Source of the DNA: UBA7672 sp963738625
GTDB lineage: Bacteria > Pseudomonadota > Alphaproteobacteria > Caulobacterales > Hyphomonadaceae
Assembly: GCA_963738625.1 (NCBI GenBank)
Contig: CAVTXH010000002.1
Span: 930,001-994,000 of the forward strand
Length of the DNA stretch: 64,000 nt
Reading direction: 5' to 3'
The position numbers and the translations under genes were made by a program. Each line of letters opens with the position of its first letter. Within the stretch, counting starts at the first letter, position 1. Below, piece after piece: positions 27,525-36,056 of the stretch. The notes under the pieces were generated by a model. That model made no database searches. It was not told the DNA's origin and saw nothing but the letters and a program-made list of their open reading frames with translations.

Positions 27525-27956
27525 TCAGGCTCCCGTGACCTGGAGGCCCATCGCACGGGCAGACCCGGCAATGATCTTCGCGCCTTGCTCAACATCGTTG
27601 GTGTTGAGGTCTTTCAGCTTCTTCTGAGCGATCTCACGGCACTGGGCCATCGTGACCGTTCCGGCGCTGTCGCGGCCGGGAAGCTTGGAGCCAGACTGGA
27701 TCTTGGCCGCTTGCTTCAGGAGGTAGGACGCCGGCGGCGTTTTGATCTCGAAGGTGAACGACTTGTCCTGGTAGTAGGTGATCACCACGGGAAGGGGCAT
27801 GCCCTTCTGTTCCTGCTGGGTCCTAGCGTTGAAGGCCTTGCAGAATTCCATGATGTTGATGCCGCGCTGACCGAGAGCGGGGCCGATAGGAGGAGACGGG
27901 TTTGCCGCTCCGGCGGGAACCTGAAGCTTCAGGCTCCCCAACAGTTTCTTCGCCAT
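27525..27956 (-). CDS. rplK: 50S ribosomal protein uL11
   Basis: uL11 forms the GTPase-associated centre with 23S rRNA and is needed for RelA activation. The 143-residue product matches the family length. The N-terminal domain has the Pro-rich PAGAANPSPPIGPALGQRG switch, the site of thiopeptide action, and the C-terminal domain ends with KIIAGSARAMGLQVTG. It lies 106 bp after nusG and 3 bp before rplA. Confidence 0.97.
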   Translation of the reverse strand: MAKKLLGSLKLQVPAGAANPSPPIGPALGQRGINIMEFCKAFNARTQQEQKGMPLPVVITYYQDKSFTFEIKTPPASYLLKQAAKIQSGSKLPGRDSAGTVTMAQCREIAQKKLKDLNTNDVEQGAKIIAGSARAMGLQVTGA

Positions 27957-28041
27957 GTTTCCCTCACGTGCGAACGTCCGTCGGGCCGAGGCCGTGGGAC
28001 TGGGAATGCGTGGTGCGGCGGCTAGCCTTCCACGCGCTCTT

Positions 28042-28057
28042 GGGGTGCAAGCACCCC
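28042..28057. other. hairpin between nusG and rplK
   Basis: GGGGTGC and GCACCCC pair perfectly with a two-base centre, immediately downstream of nusG. No T run follows on the minus strand, so I do not call it a terminator. It may be a structural part of the L11 leader, which in other bacteria binds uL1; that role is inference. Confidence 0.4.
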
Positions 28058-28062
28058 TACGG

Positions 28063-28605
28063 TCAGATCTTCTCGACCTGCCCGTATTCCAGATCGACCG
28101 GGGTGGCCCGGCCGAAAATCGAAACGGTCACCTTCAGGCGGCCGGTATCCTCGTCGATCGAGTCCACCGCGCCTTCGAAGGACGCGAACGGACCGTCGGT
28201 GACCTTGACCTTCTCGCCGAGCTCGAACTGCATTTTCGGACGCGGACGCTCTGCAGCGCCAGCCTCGATCTTGCCGAGAATGCGGTCGACTTCGGCCTGC
28301 GGCACCGGCAGCGGCTTCTTGCCCTGCTCTGCGCCCAGGAAGCCCGTGACCTTGGGCGTGTTCTTGACGAGGTGATACGCCTCGTCCGTCATTTTCATCT
28401 TAACGAGCACATAGCCCGGCATGTGGCGCTTCTCGACCGTGCGCTTGCGGCCGCGGACCACCTCGACGACCTCTTCGGTCGGGACCTCGATCTCCTCGAT
28501 CAGGTCGGAAAGGCCCTGCATCTCGGCCTGTTCACGGATGGTCGATGCGACCTTCTTCTCAAAGTTCGAGTAGGCGTGAACGATGTACCACTTTCCGTCA
28601 GCCAT
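28063..28605 (-). CDS. nusG: transcription termination/antitermination factor NusG
   Basis: NusG binds RNA polymerase through its NGN domain and links it to Rho or to ribosomal uS10 through its KOW domain. From MADGKWYIVHAYSNFEKKVA the product is 180 residues, the usual size; eleven upstream in-frame codons are rejected because this start is conserved and overlaps secE by eight bases. The polymerase-binding segment PGYVLVKMKMTDEAYHLVKN and the KOW domain GEKVKVTDGPFASFEGAVDSID-type block (residues about 127-147) are clear. Confidence 0.96.
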   Translation of the reverse strand: MADGKWYIVHAYSNFEKKVASTIREQAEMQGLSDLIEEIEVPTEEVVEVVRGRKRTVEKRHMPGYVLVKMKMTDEAYHLVKNTPKVTGFLGAEQGKKPLPVPQAEVDRILGKIEAGAAERPRPKMQFELGEKVKVTDGPFASFEGAVDSIDEDTGRLKVTVSIFGRATPVDLEYGQVEKI

Positions 28606-28852
28606 TGAGACCACCGACCTGAGTGATGAAGCGGACAAGGAATGAGAGGATGGTGTCCGTCAGATAGAAGAACACCGCCGCAACCACGACCATGATGACC
28701 ACCATGATCGTCGCGTAGATCGTCTCCCGGCGGGAGGTCCACGTAACCTTGCGCGCTTCGGCCCGTACCTGCCCGAGGAAGGTAAACGGCCCGACGCGCT
28801 TCTTTGCGGGAGCGGGGTTAGAGGTCTCGGACATTCCGGAAGGGGATTTCAT
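28598..28852 (-). CDS. secE: preprotein translocase subunit SecE
   Basis: SecE clamps SecY in the inner-membrane translocon. The 84-residue product is the short single-span form: a conserved amphipathic helix FLGQVRAEARKVTWTSRRET (about 25-44), the hallmark of SecE, then one membrane segment (about 46-72). The start could be Met1 or Met7 (28834); neither has a strong ribosome-binding site. It is followed by nusG with overlap. No tRNA-Trp gene was found upstream, unlike in many bacteria. Confidence 0.95.
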   Translation of the reverse strand: MKSPSGMSETSNPAPAKKRVGPFTFLGQVRAEARKVTWTSRRETIYATIMVVIMVVVAAVFFYLTDTILSFLVRFITQVGGLNG

Positions 28853-29018
28853 GACAATTTGGGGTTTGGACGGGACCGTCTAAGACAAGACCGGGCTGGC
28901 GTCCATGGGAATTGTGGCGCTCCCCGCCACGAGGTGTCGAGATCCCGATATGGGGCTTCCGGGCCTGTAGATCAGGGGTTCTCAGGCCACAGCCCGCCCC
29001 GGCCTGCAGAGTCGATGC

Positions 29019-30638
29019 CTAGATCGGAATGTATTTGGGCCGGAAGGTCCTCAGCCAGTTGGCCATGATCCAGCGGGCGACGATGACCGCCGTGAAGATA
29101 GATGTCAGAACCCCGATCGCCAGGGTCAGGGCGAACCCTCGCACCGGGCCTGAGCCAAGGAAGAACATCACGCCTGCCGCGACGAGGTGGGTCACGTTCG
29201 CGTCGATAATGGTCGCCATGGCGTGGTCATATCCGGCCTCGACCGACGTGACCGGCGACCTGCCTGCCCGCTTCTCTTCGCGGATACGCTCGAAGATCAG
29301 CACGTTGTAGTCGACCGCCATGCCCATGGTGAGCAGGATGCCGGCGATGCCCGGCAGGGTGAGCGTCGCGCCCATACCCGACAGAACGCCGATCATCATC
29401 ACCACGTTGCACAGCAGGGCGATGACGGCGAAGACGCCCAGCAGGCCGTAGGCGACGATCATGAAGATCGCCACCAGGACGATGCCGACGATGGAGGCGC
29501 TGACGCCGGCGCGGATGGAATCGGCGCCGAGGCTTGGGTCCACGACGCGGCGGTCCACGACCTTCAGCTTGGCGGGTAGCGCGCCGGACCGCAGGATGAC
29601 GGCCATCTGCTCGGCTTCTTCCGGCGTAAAACTGCCAGTGATCTGTCCGTTGCCGGTCATGATCGGGCCGATGATATTGGGCGCAGAAACAATCCGGTTG
29701 TCGAGAACGATGGCGAAAGGACGATTGATGTTCTCGGATGTCGCCTTACCGAACTTCTGCGCTCCGGGCGGATGAAGCTGGAACGAGATCGCGGGTTGGT
29801 TGCGGTCATCGCGGATCTGGCTGGCCCCCGAAAGGTCCGAGCCCCGGATGATCGCGTCGGTGAAGATCACCTGTAGCTGGCCGTCGAGGCTGTCGTCCGG
29901 CAGAGCGACACGGCCATTCCGTTCAACGCCGGGTTCGTAACTGGCCGGGCTGGCGGCGACATCGACGAGGTTGAAGGTCAGCACGCCGGCCTGGGTAAGC
30001 GTGTCGATCAGCGTGGTGAGTTGGGTGGCGTCGAGGCCAGGAACCTCAACCAGAATGCGGCTATCGCCCAGTTTCTGGATGTTCGGTTCGACCAAGCCGG
30101 AGTTGTCGGCGCGGCGGCGGACGGCTTCCATGGAGCTCGCCAGAGCGTCGACCTGCATTTTTTGGAACGCGGCGTCGGTGAAGGTCACCTCGATCGCGCC
30201 GTCCGCACGCAGCGTCACATTGTATGAGTTCTGACCTCCAATCGTCCCGAGCGGCGGATCGCCGAGCTTCTTGATACGCTCCATCGCAGCTTGAGCGTCC
30301 GCCGGATTGCTGGGTTTCACCAGAAGCCGGCTCGGTATTGCCGGCGGCGCGGGGTCGAGCCTGCGGCTTTCGGGCAGGACGGGGATGAGCGGCTGCTTGC
30401 GGAGTTCATCCCGCACGCTGGTCGACAGCAGTTTCAGCTGGTTGGCGCGCAATTCGTCAGGGTCGACTTCAAGCAGGATCGAGGCGCCGCCCTTGAGGTC
30501 GAGGCCAAGACGAAGCGAATCCGTCGGAATCCAGCCGGTGTACTGCGCGGGCAATACGTTGGGCAGACTCAGCACGGCGCCGATCAGCAAGGTCACGAGA
30601 AGCAGCGCGACCTTCCAGGCTGGAAACTTCAACAACAT
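29019..30638 (-). CDS. secD: protein translocase subunit SecD
   Basis: SecD, with SecF, uses the proton gradient to help complete export through SecYEG. The 539-residue product has an N-terminal membrane span, the RLGLDLKGGASILLEVD motif, the periplasmic P1 domains, and a C-terminal group of five spans with TLPGIAGILLTMGMAVDYNVLIFERIREE, including the conserved Asp of that span. It is 7 bp after yajC. secF, its normal next gene, is absent: the next gene downstream is secE, 166 bp away. Confidence 0.96.
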   Translation of the reverse strand: MLLKFPAWKVALLLVTLLIGAVLSLPNVLPAQYTGWIPTDSLRLGLDLKGGASILLEVDPDELRANQLKLLSTSVRDELRKQPLIPVLPESRRLDPAPPAIPSRLLVKPSNPADAQAAMERIKKLGDPPLGTIGGQNSYNVTLRADGAIEVTFTDAAFQKMQVDALASSMEAVRRRADNSGLVEPNIQKLGDSRILVEVPGLDATQLTTLIDTLTQAGVLTFNLVDVAASPASYEPGVERNGRVALPDDSLDGQLQVIFTDAIIRGSDLSGASQIRDDRNQPAISFQLHPPGAQKFGKATSENINRPFAIVLDNRIVSAPNIIGPIMTGNGQITGSFTPEEAEQMAVILRSGALPAKLKVVDRRVVDPSLGADSIRAGVSASIVGIVLVAIFMIVAYGLLGVFAVIALLCNVVMMIGVLSGMGATLTLPGIAGILLTMGMAVDYNVLIFERIREEKRAGRSPVTSVEAGYDHAMATIIDANVTHLVAAGVMFFLGSGPVRGFALTLAIGVLTSIFTAVIVARWIMANWLRTFRPKYIPI

Positions 30639-30645
30639 GGGAAGA

Positions 30646-31014
30646 TCAGCTTTCCTTGACGTCGTTCGCCGCGGCCGGGGGCGCCGGGTTGCGCACGTCC
30701 ACGATCATGCTGCGCACGATGCGGAGCTTCCCGCCCTCGCCGGTGTCGATGGTGACTTCATCGTCAGCCAGCTTGAAGATCTTGCCGATGACGCCGCCCT
30801 GGGTGACGACCGTGTCGCCCTTCTTCATCGCGGCCAGCATGGCCTTGTGCTTCTTCATCCGCTGGTTCTGCGGGCGGATCAGCAGGAAATAGAAGATCAC
30901 GATCATGCCGATGGGCAGCAAAAGGCTGCCGAGCAGGCCGCCCATAGGATCGGCGGCGCCTGCGGCGCCACCGGCGGCCGGGGCAGCCTGGAACAGCATC
31001 GGAATCAGCAACAT
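30646..31014 (-). CDS. yajC: preprotein translocase subunit YajC
   Basis: YajC is a small single-span membrane protein that associates with SecDF. The 122-residue product has an N-terminal membrane segment (about 28-47, LLGSLLLPIGMIVIFYFLLIRPQ in two parts) followed by RPQNQRMKKHKAMLAAMKKGD and VVTQGGVIGKIFKL, both characteristic. It lies upstream of secD in the usual yajC-secD order, behind the promoter at 31074-31101. Confidence 0.95.
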   Translation of the reverse strand: MLLIPMLFQAAPAAGGAAGAADPMGGLLGSLLLPIGMIVIFYFLLIRPQNQRMKKHKAMLAAMKKGDTVVTQGGVIGKIFKLADDEVTIDTGEGGKLRIVRSMIVDVRNPAPPAAANDVKES

Positions 31015-31073
31015 CGGGGCTCCGTCGAGAATCTCTAAGCACTCCCGCCGGACGGGGGAGTTAATGGCGGCGG

Positions 31074-31101
31074 ACTATATCCACCGCCCTTCCCTTTGCA
31101 A
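31074..31101 (-). promoter_or_regulatory. proposed promoter of yajC-secD
   Basis: On the minus strand TTGCAA (31101-31096) and TATAGT (31079-31074) are 16 bases apart, about 60 bp before yajC. A GC-rich hairpin with ACTCCC and GGGAGT ends lies just downstream in the leader. It was recognised by eye. Confidence 0.5.
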
Positions 31102-31273
31102 TCAAAGCCTCCGCGACGCATTTCCCCCAATCCAATGCATGCCGAAGCATGGGATCTGGGGCGCGGGAACCCGGTGCACAAGCGCGCCGCAGGTGAGATT
31201 TGTGATCGCGCCGGTCGTCGCGCCGAGGCAGGGAGGGCTCGGGACGCCAGCCCATCATCTACTTGGAGGATCA

Positions 31274-32509
31274 TCAGCCGCGCAGCGCCGGAAGATGCTG
31301 GGTCGGATCGACCGGGTCTTTGCCCTTGCGCAGTTCGAAATGGACCTGCGGGGACTTTGCGTTTCCGGTGGCGCCCGCTTCGGCGACCGGCTGGCCCTGG
31401 ACGACCTGGTCGCCCTCCTTCACCAGCAGCGTCTCCGCATGCGCGTAAGCCGACACCCAGCCGCCCGGATGGCGGATCAGCACCAGGTTGCCAAAACCCG
31501 CCAGCTCGTTGCCGGCGTAGACGACTTCACCGCCCGCAGCCGCGCCGACCTTGGTTCCTGCCGGAACGCTGATATTGACGCCGTCATTGTGCTGGCCGTC
31601 AGCGCCTGTGCCGAAGCCCTGGAGCACCGAGCCGGACACCGGCCAGATGAAATCGCCGCCCTTTGAATTGTCCGCGACGCGCTTGGGCTCTTCGGCGGGC
31701 CTGGCAGGTTTCGCCGCCGGCTTGGACGGAGGCTTCGTGCTCTGTTTCGGTGCGATCGGCGCGTTGGCGGCCGCGGCGATGACGGGCGCGTCCGGTTTCA
31801 CCGAGGGAGCCGTGGGCGACCTTGCCGCGGGCGCGGCCGCAACCTGAACAGTCGCCGCAGCCATCTTGCGGCCCTGGTCGCGCGCCAGCGGCGGCAAAAG
31901 GAGTTCATCGCCCGGCCACACATTCCATGGGCGAGCCATACTGTTCATCACCGCCAGCGAACGCGTGTCGACATTATAGCGGCGTGAGACCGAGTAGAGC
32001 GTCTCGCCGCGTTCGATGCGATGGATGTTCGGAGGCGGCAGGTAGATCACGCTGCCCGGATTGAGGGCGTAGGGCGGCTCGAGCCCGTTGGTCTCGATCA
32101 AGGCGCGCATGTTCACGGAGTAGCGGCGCGAGATGTCGTAAAGCGTGTCGCCGCGCTGTACTTCCACGGCGCGCGAACGCGGATTGTCCTTCGCCTGCAG
32201 CAGCGATCCGCCGGGGCGCACGCCGGACTGAGGCGCGAGCGCCTGAGCTTCCTCGATCGCGGATGTGCCAGTCGGCGATGCGCCGAGATCGACCGTACGC
32301 GGCGGCGGCGCAGGCGCGGTGACGACCGGGGCGCGCGAAGCCGCCGATACCGGCGGCGCTGCCGCGCGCGGCTTGGCTACGGGACGGGCAGACGGACTGA
32401 TGGTGCGGTAGTCGATCGGAGCGCGATCCGGCGCGACGGGGTTGGCTGCGCACGCGGCCAGTGCGGTGACGGCGGAGGCCAGCACGAGTGCGCGAAATGT
32501 GAAAGCCAT
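31274..32509 (-). CDS. nlpD: LysM and degenerate LytM/M23 lipoprotein (NlpD-like)
   Basis: Lipobox LAAC (Cys20) follows a signal sequence, so this is probably an envelope lipoprotein. Two LysM domains bind peptidoglycan (about 117-162 and 166-211, each with RGDTLYDISRRY or RGETLYSVSRRY). A Pro/Ala-rich linker leads to an M23 domain (about 295-405). The zinc-ligand motif HxxxD reads HNDGVN, so Asp is replaced, and the terminal HxH reads QVHFE, so one His is lost. As in E. coli NlpD it probably activates an amidase rather than cutting peptidoglycan itself. pcm-surE lie upstream, as for nlpD in many proteobacteria. Confidence 0.85.
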   Translation of the reverse strand: MAFTFRALVLASAVTALAACAANPVAPDRAPIDYRTISPSARPVAKPRAAAPPVSAASRAPVVTAPAPPPRTVDLGASPTGTSAIEEAQALAPQSGVRPGGSLLQAKDNPRSRAVEVQRGDTLYDISRRYSVNMRALIETNGLEPPYALNPGSVIYLPPPNIHRIERGETLYSVSRRYNVDTRSLAVMNSMARPWNVWPGDELLLPPLARDQGRKMAAATVQVAAAPAARSPTAPSVKPDAPVIAAAANAPIAPKQSTKPPSKPAAKPARPAEEPKRVADNSKGGDFIWPVSGSVLQGFGTGADGQHNDGVNISVPAGTKVGAAAGGEVVYAGNELAGFGNLVLIRHPGGWVSAYAHAETLLVKEGDQVVQGQPVAEAGATGNAKSPQVHFELRKGKDPVDPTQHLPALRG

Positions 32510-32602
32510 ACCCGATCCCGCTTCCTGGCCGAAATGCGGGCCATCGGGGGGACAGAGTCGGCCGGAGACGTTACCGGAGCCTAAAGCGGTCTGGCCGGCG
32601 GC

Positions 32603-33262
32603 CTACAATTCCCGCGCAGCGCCGGGCTGAAGCGGCGAAAAACGGCCCTTGTCGACTAGGGTTTCCCTGAGAGTTCCGTCCGGCTGGCGGTCCAGACGCA
32701 CGATCAGCTGTTCGCCGTCCCGGTCGACCGGCATGACCGCAACGCCGTTCGGCGTCAGCTGGCGCGCCAGTTCGGCGGGGAGTTCCGGCGCGGAGCCCAT
32801 CAGCAGTATCCGGTCGAAGGGGGCAGCTTCGGGCCAGCCGAGCAGGCCGTCGGCATGGCGCAGCTCGACCCGCGAAATGCCGAGCTGGTCGAGCGCAAGC
32901 TTCGCCCGCTCCACCAGCGTGCGATAGCGGTCGATCGAGTAGACCCGCCGCGTCAGCCGGGCGAGCACGGCGCTGACATAGCCAGAGCCTGAGCCGATCT
33001 CGAGCACGGTATGCTCGCGATGCGGATCGAGCGCCTGGACCATCACGCCCACGGTTACAGGACGCGTCAGCGTCTGGCCGCAATCAATCGGCAATTCGAC
33101 GTTCTCCCACGCGCTGTCGGCAAACTGGCGCGGCACGAAGGGCTCGCGGGGCGTCTTTTCGAGAGCTTCCGTTACGCGATGATCGGTCACCCCGGCCTGG
33201 CGCAATGCCAGCACCAGCCGGGCGGCGCGAAAGCGGGGATCTTCATCGTCGCTCGCGGTCAC
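32603..33262 (-). CDS. pcm: protein-L-isoaspartate O-methyltransferase
   Basis: Pcm uses S-adenosylmethionine to methylate isoaspartyl residues in aged proteins and so starts their repair. The 219-residue product has the family core PREPFVPRQFADSAWENVELPI-type N-terminal block and the SAM-binding motif VLEIGSGSGYVSAVLA, then RLTRRVYSID as motif post-I and GWPEAAPFDRILLMGSAPELP. It follows surE by 8 bp and precedes the NlpD-like gene, a classic surE-pcm-nlpD unit. Confidence 0.93.
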   Translation of the reverse strand: MTASDDEDPRFRAARLVLALRQAGVTDHRVTEALEKTPREPFVPRQFADSAWENVELPIDCGQTLTRPVTVGVMVQALDPHREHTVLEIGSGSGYVSAVLARLTRRVYSIDRYRTLVERAKLALDQLGISRVELRHADGLLGWPEAAPFDRILLMGSAPELPAELARQLTPNGVAVMPVDRDGEQLIVRLDRQPDGTLRETLVDKGRFSPLQPGAAREL

Positions 33263-33269
33263 CTGCGCC

Positions 33270-34040
33270 CTACTCCCCCACTTTGAGGGTCTTGTGCAGC
33301 TCGGCCCTGAATTCGTGGTGCGTCATGTCTATGTGCAGCGGCGTGATCGAGATGCGGCCCTCATAGATCGCGCGCAGGTCCGTGCCTTCGGGCGGTTCGC
33401 TGAGCTTTCCGGAATAGCCGATCCAGAAATAGTCCGCGCCACGCAAGTCGGTGCGTTTTTCCAGCGTCGAGATCGCCTCGTCGCGAAAACCCTGCTGCGT
33501 CACCTCGATGCCTGCGACCTCGGTCGGCAGCCGGTCCGGGAAATTCACGTTGATCACGCAGTTCCTTGGCCAGCCGGCTTTCAGGAGGCCCTTCAGCACG
33601 CGTGGGCCCCAGACGCGACCACAGTCCCACGGGATCGGCTCGCCGCGCCGGAAGTTTCGCGCCTGGCTGAAGGCGATGGAGGGGATGCCCAGGTGCATGC
33701 CCTCGATGGCGGCGGCAACGGTGCCGGACTGGCTGGTGTCTTCCGCAATGTTCTGGCCACGGTTGACGCCGGACAGGATCAGGTCCGGCGGGTTATCGCG
33801 CAGAATATCCTTCACGCCGAGCAGCACGGCGTCCGACGGCGTGCCTGTCACGGCGAAGCGTCTTTCGGTTTCCTCCCTCACCCGCACGGGAGCGTTGAGC
33901 GTCAGGGCGCGCGCCTGGCCAGATTGTTCTTCGTGCGGCGCGACGATCCAGACGTCGTCCGACACCGTACGTGCGATCTCCTCCAGCACAGCAAGGCCGG
34001 GCGCGAACACGCCGTCGTCGTTGGAAAGCAGGATACGCAT
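33270..34040 (-). CDS. surE: 5'/3'-nucleotidase SurE
   Basis: SurE is a metal-dependent nucleoside monophosphate phosphatase linked to stationary-phase survival. The 256-residue product starts MRILLSNDDGVFAPGL; Asp8 and Asp9 are metal ligands, and the SGVNRGQNIAEDTSQSGTVAA block carries the conserved Asn and Ser/Thr residues. The LxNVNFP-type motif VINVNFPDRLP is also present. It is the first gene of surE-pcm-nlpD; about 185 bp upstream lie before the glycosyltransferase gene end. Confidence 0.95.
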   Translation of the reverse strand: MRILLSNDDGVFAPGLAVLEEIARTVSDDVWIVAPHEEQSGQARALTLNAPVRVREETERRFAVTGTPSDAVLLGVKDILRDNPPDLILSGVNRGQNIAEDTSQSGTVAAAIEGMHLGIPSIAFSQARNFRRGEPIPWDCGRVWGPRVLKGLLKAGWPRNCVINVNFPDRLPTEVAGIEVTQQGFRDEAISTLEKRTDLRGADYFWIGYSGKLSEPPEGTDLRAIYEGRISITPLHIDMTHHEFRAELHKTLKVGE

Positions 34041-34225
34041 TGCGTCTCGTTTACGGGCTCTTGCGCCCTGCCTCCCGCTTTCGGGGGCTCAAGTCAAATG
34101 AGCGGAACAGGGCGGCGAATTCGCAGCCAAACGCGCTACCCAGGCGTGGACCGCCGGACGTTCGAACAGCGGACCCTGCAGGTGTCTCCCCTCATCCGGC
34201 GGGTCAGAAAGGCCCGGACGGGGGA

Positions 34226-35209
34226 TCAGCAATGCACAATGGCCATGAGGAAAGGTAGATGAATCTGCGCGGCGTGCATCCGGACCGAGAGGGAGAGCGC
34301 GACCGCGTGGCGCAGCTTGGTGTCGCTGAACAGGTGTTTGGTGGCGCGCAGGGGGAAGATGCTGAAAGCGTGGAAAGCCGCCTTGAGCGCCGGCCAGCGC
34401 TCGCCGCGCAGTGAGCGTTCGAGCGCGGCCTCGGTGAAGTACCGGTAGAAGTGCATCAGCGTGCCCGAATAGGCGCGGCTGAATTCCATCGGCGAGCGCC
34501 ACAGGCGCCACCAGCGCAGCGCATAGCGGCGGAACACCAGCTTGTCGTACTTGATGCGTCGAAGCTGCAGCGCATCGAACGTGCCTATGTCGCGGTGGGT
34601 GAACAGCACGCTGGGCACTCTCACGAAGCCGACGCGGCCGCCCTCTGCGATGCGCAGCAGCCAGTCGAGGTCTTCGCCGCCGAACAGGTCGGTGTCGAAG
34701 CCGCCGATCCGGTCGCGTACGCGCGTGCGGATGAGGATGGCGCCGATCTGCGGGAAGTAGCCGCTCAGCATCCGGCGAAGCAGGTCCGGTCCCGCGTTCG
34801 GCGGCTCGGCCAGCCAGGGATCGCCGAAGGGCTGGTGCTTCTCGTTGGTGGAGATGACCTGGCCGATCACGAGGTCCATCTCTTCGTTCGCCTCGAACAG
34901 GTCGAGGTGCTTTCGCAGATGTTTGTCGGTCCATGCATCGTCGTCGTCGAGGAAGGCGATGTAGTCGCCGGTGGCGGCGAACATCGCGGCGTTGCGTGCG
35001 GCGCTCGGGCCTTTCTTCTCGACGGTGAGATATTTCGCGCCGTATTCAGCGGCGGCGGTTTTGGTTTCCGGGCACTTGCCGTTATCAGCGACGAGGATTT
35101 CGATCCGGACGTCCGGACCTTCAACGACGCGGATGCTGGCGAGCGCTCGGCGTAAGGGGCCCGGCCGGTTGCACGTCGGCACGACAACAGATACCCGGCG
35201 CGCAGACAT
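34226..35209 (-). CDS. family 2 glycosyltransferase
   Basis: A GT-A type enzyme that probably transfers a sugar from a nucleotide-sugar donor to a cell-surface acceptor. The 327-residue product starts with VSVVVPTCNRPGPLRRAL, has the ribose-binding Asp in ILVADNG, and the metal-binding acidic cluster FLDDDDAW at 86-93. The segment YFPQIGAILIRTRVRDRIGGFDTDL with GGEDLDWLLRIA is typical of GT2 enzymes. No membrane spans are obvious. It separates surE from serS and has no glycan cluster around it, so substrate and pathway cannot be stated. Confidence 0.85.
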   Translation of the reverse strand: MSARRVSVVVPTCNRPGPLRRALASIRVVEGPDVRIEILVADNGKCPETKTAAAEYGAKYLTVEKKGPSAARNAAMFAATGDYIAFLDDDDAWTDKHLRKHLDLFEANEEMDLVIGQVISTNEKHQPFGDPWLAEPPNAGPDLLRRMLSGYFPQIGAILIRTRVRDRIGGFDTDLFGGEDLDWLLRIAEGGRVGFVRVPSVLFTHRDIGTFDALQLRRIKYDKLVFRRYALRWWRLWRSPMEFSRAYSGTLMHFYRYFTEAALERSLRGERWPALKAAFHAFSIFPLRATKHLFSDTKLRHAVALSLSVRMHAAQIHLPFLMAIVHC

Positions 35210-35437
35210 GCGCTTAGTTCCCTAATAGGCACTAGGTCGGCGCCGCCAGACAGCCTGGTGGCGCAAACCTCGTAGCGACAACAAGCTCTTGCGCGATTGG
35301 TTCGCATTGTCGACAGGACTCCGCCCAAGGTGGTGGCGCCGGAACAGTATTCCCCTCAACGGCGAAGAAACTTCCGAGTATTCTCCTGGCTCACGGATGG
35401 GTGAGGCGTGGGGCGGTTGAGCCGGCGGCGCCCCGTG

Positions 35438-35956
35438 TCAGCCTGGGGCCGCGGTTACTTTGCCGCTGATTTCGCCGTCGCCGAACTTGTCGGTGTGGAC
35501 ATTGAGCACGACGGCGCCGCTGGCCATGGCGGCGAGGAAGTCGTCGAAGGAGAGCGTGGATTTCAGGATGCCGGCGCCGGCGGCGTAAGGCATGTCTTTC
35601 ACCGTGACGCTAAAGCCTTTGGGCGTATCGGCATAGCCGGGGCCGAACGGCGCAGGCAGGAGGAGCACGACGTCGCCGCCGGGCAGATAGTTGTGCAGGT
35701 GGATCGGTCCGACCGGGCGCGCGATGAGGCCGTCGGACAGATCGGCGATCTTCATCCCCGTGAAATCCATCGTCATGTTCACGGTCTTCTTGTCCGTGTC
35801 GACGACGATGTGGGCCGTGCCGGTAGCTTTCGATCCGGTCTTCGAGGTGTCGACGTCGCCGGAGAGTCTGGCGGTGAACACTTTGGTCGCAGCGAAGGCC
35901 GGCGATGCGGCAAGCAACGAGAGAAGGGCGGCCGCCGCGATACGCTTGATCATCAT
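35438..35956 (-). CDS. secreted CHRD-domain protein
   Basis: CHRD domains are beta-sandwich modules of unknown bacterial function. The 172-residue product starts at MMIKRIAAAALL with a signal peptide cleaved after AFA (about residue 22). The mature part follows the CHRD pattern: KVFTARLSGD, then GTAHIVVD, IHLHNYLPGGDVVLLL (the His-rich central strand) and the C-terminal LNVHTDKFGDGEISGKV. The frame is open far upstream but the signal peptide fixes the start. It stands alone between serS and the glycosyltransferase. Confidence 0.8.
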   Translation of the reverse strand: MMIKRIAAAALLSLLAASPAFAATKVFTARLSGDVDTSKTGSKATGTAHIVVDTDKKTVNMTMDFTGMKIADLSDGLIARPVGPIHLHNYLPGGDVVLLLPAPFGPGYADTPKGFSVTVKDMPYAAGAGILKSTLSFDDFLAAMASGAVVLNVHTDKFGDGEISGKVTAAPG

Positions 35957-36056
35957 GAGTCCCCTGTCACTGGATTGCGGTATCCCGGGACCAGATATCG
36001 GCTGCGCCGTCCCGCGTTGCAATCGCGCGCAGTTGCTGTGGTGACGTAAATTCGTT

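Noticed and set aside
28853..29018. tRNA-Trp gene upstream of secE, as in many bacteria
   Set aside because: No cloverleaf arms or T-loop sequence could be found in this 166-bp gap on either strand.
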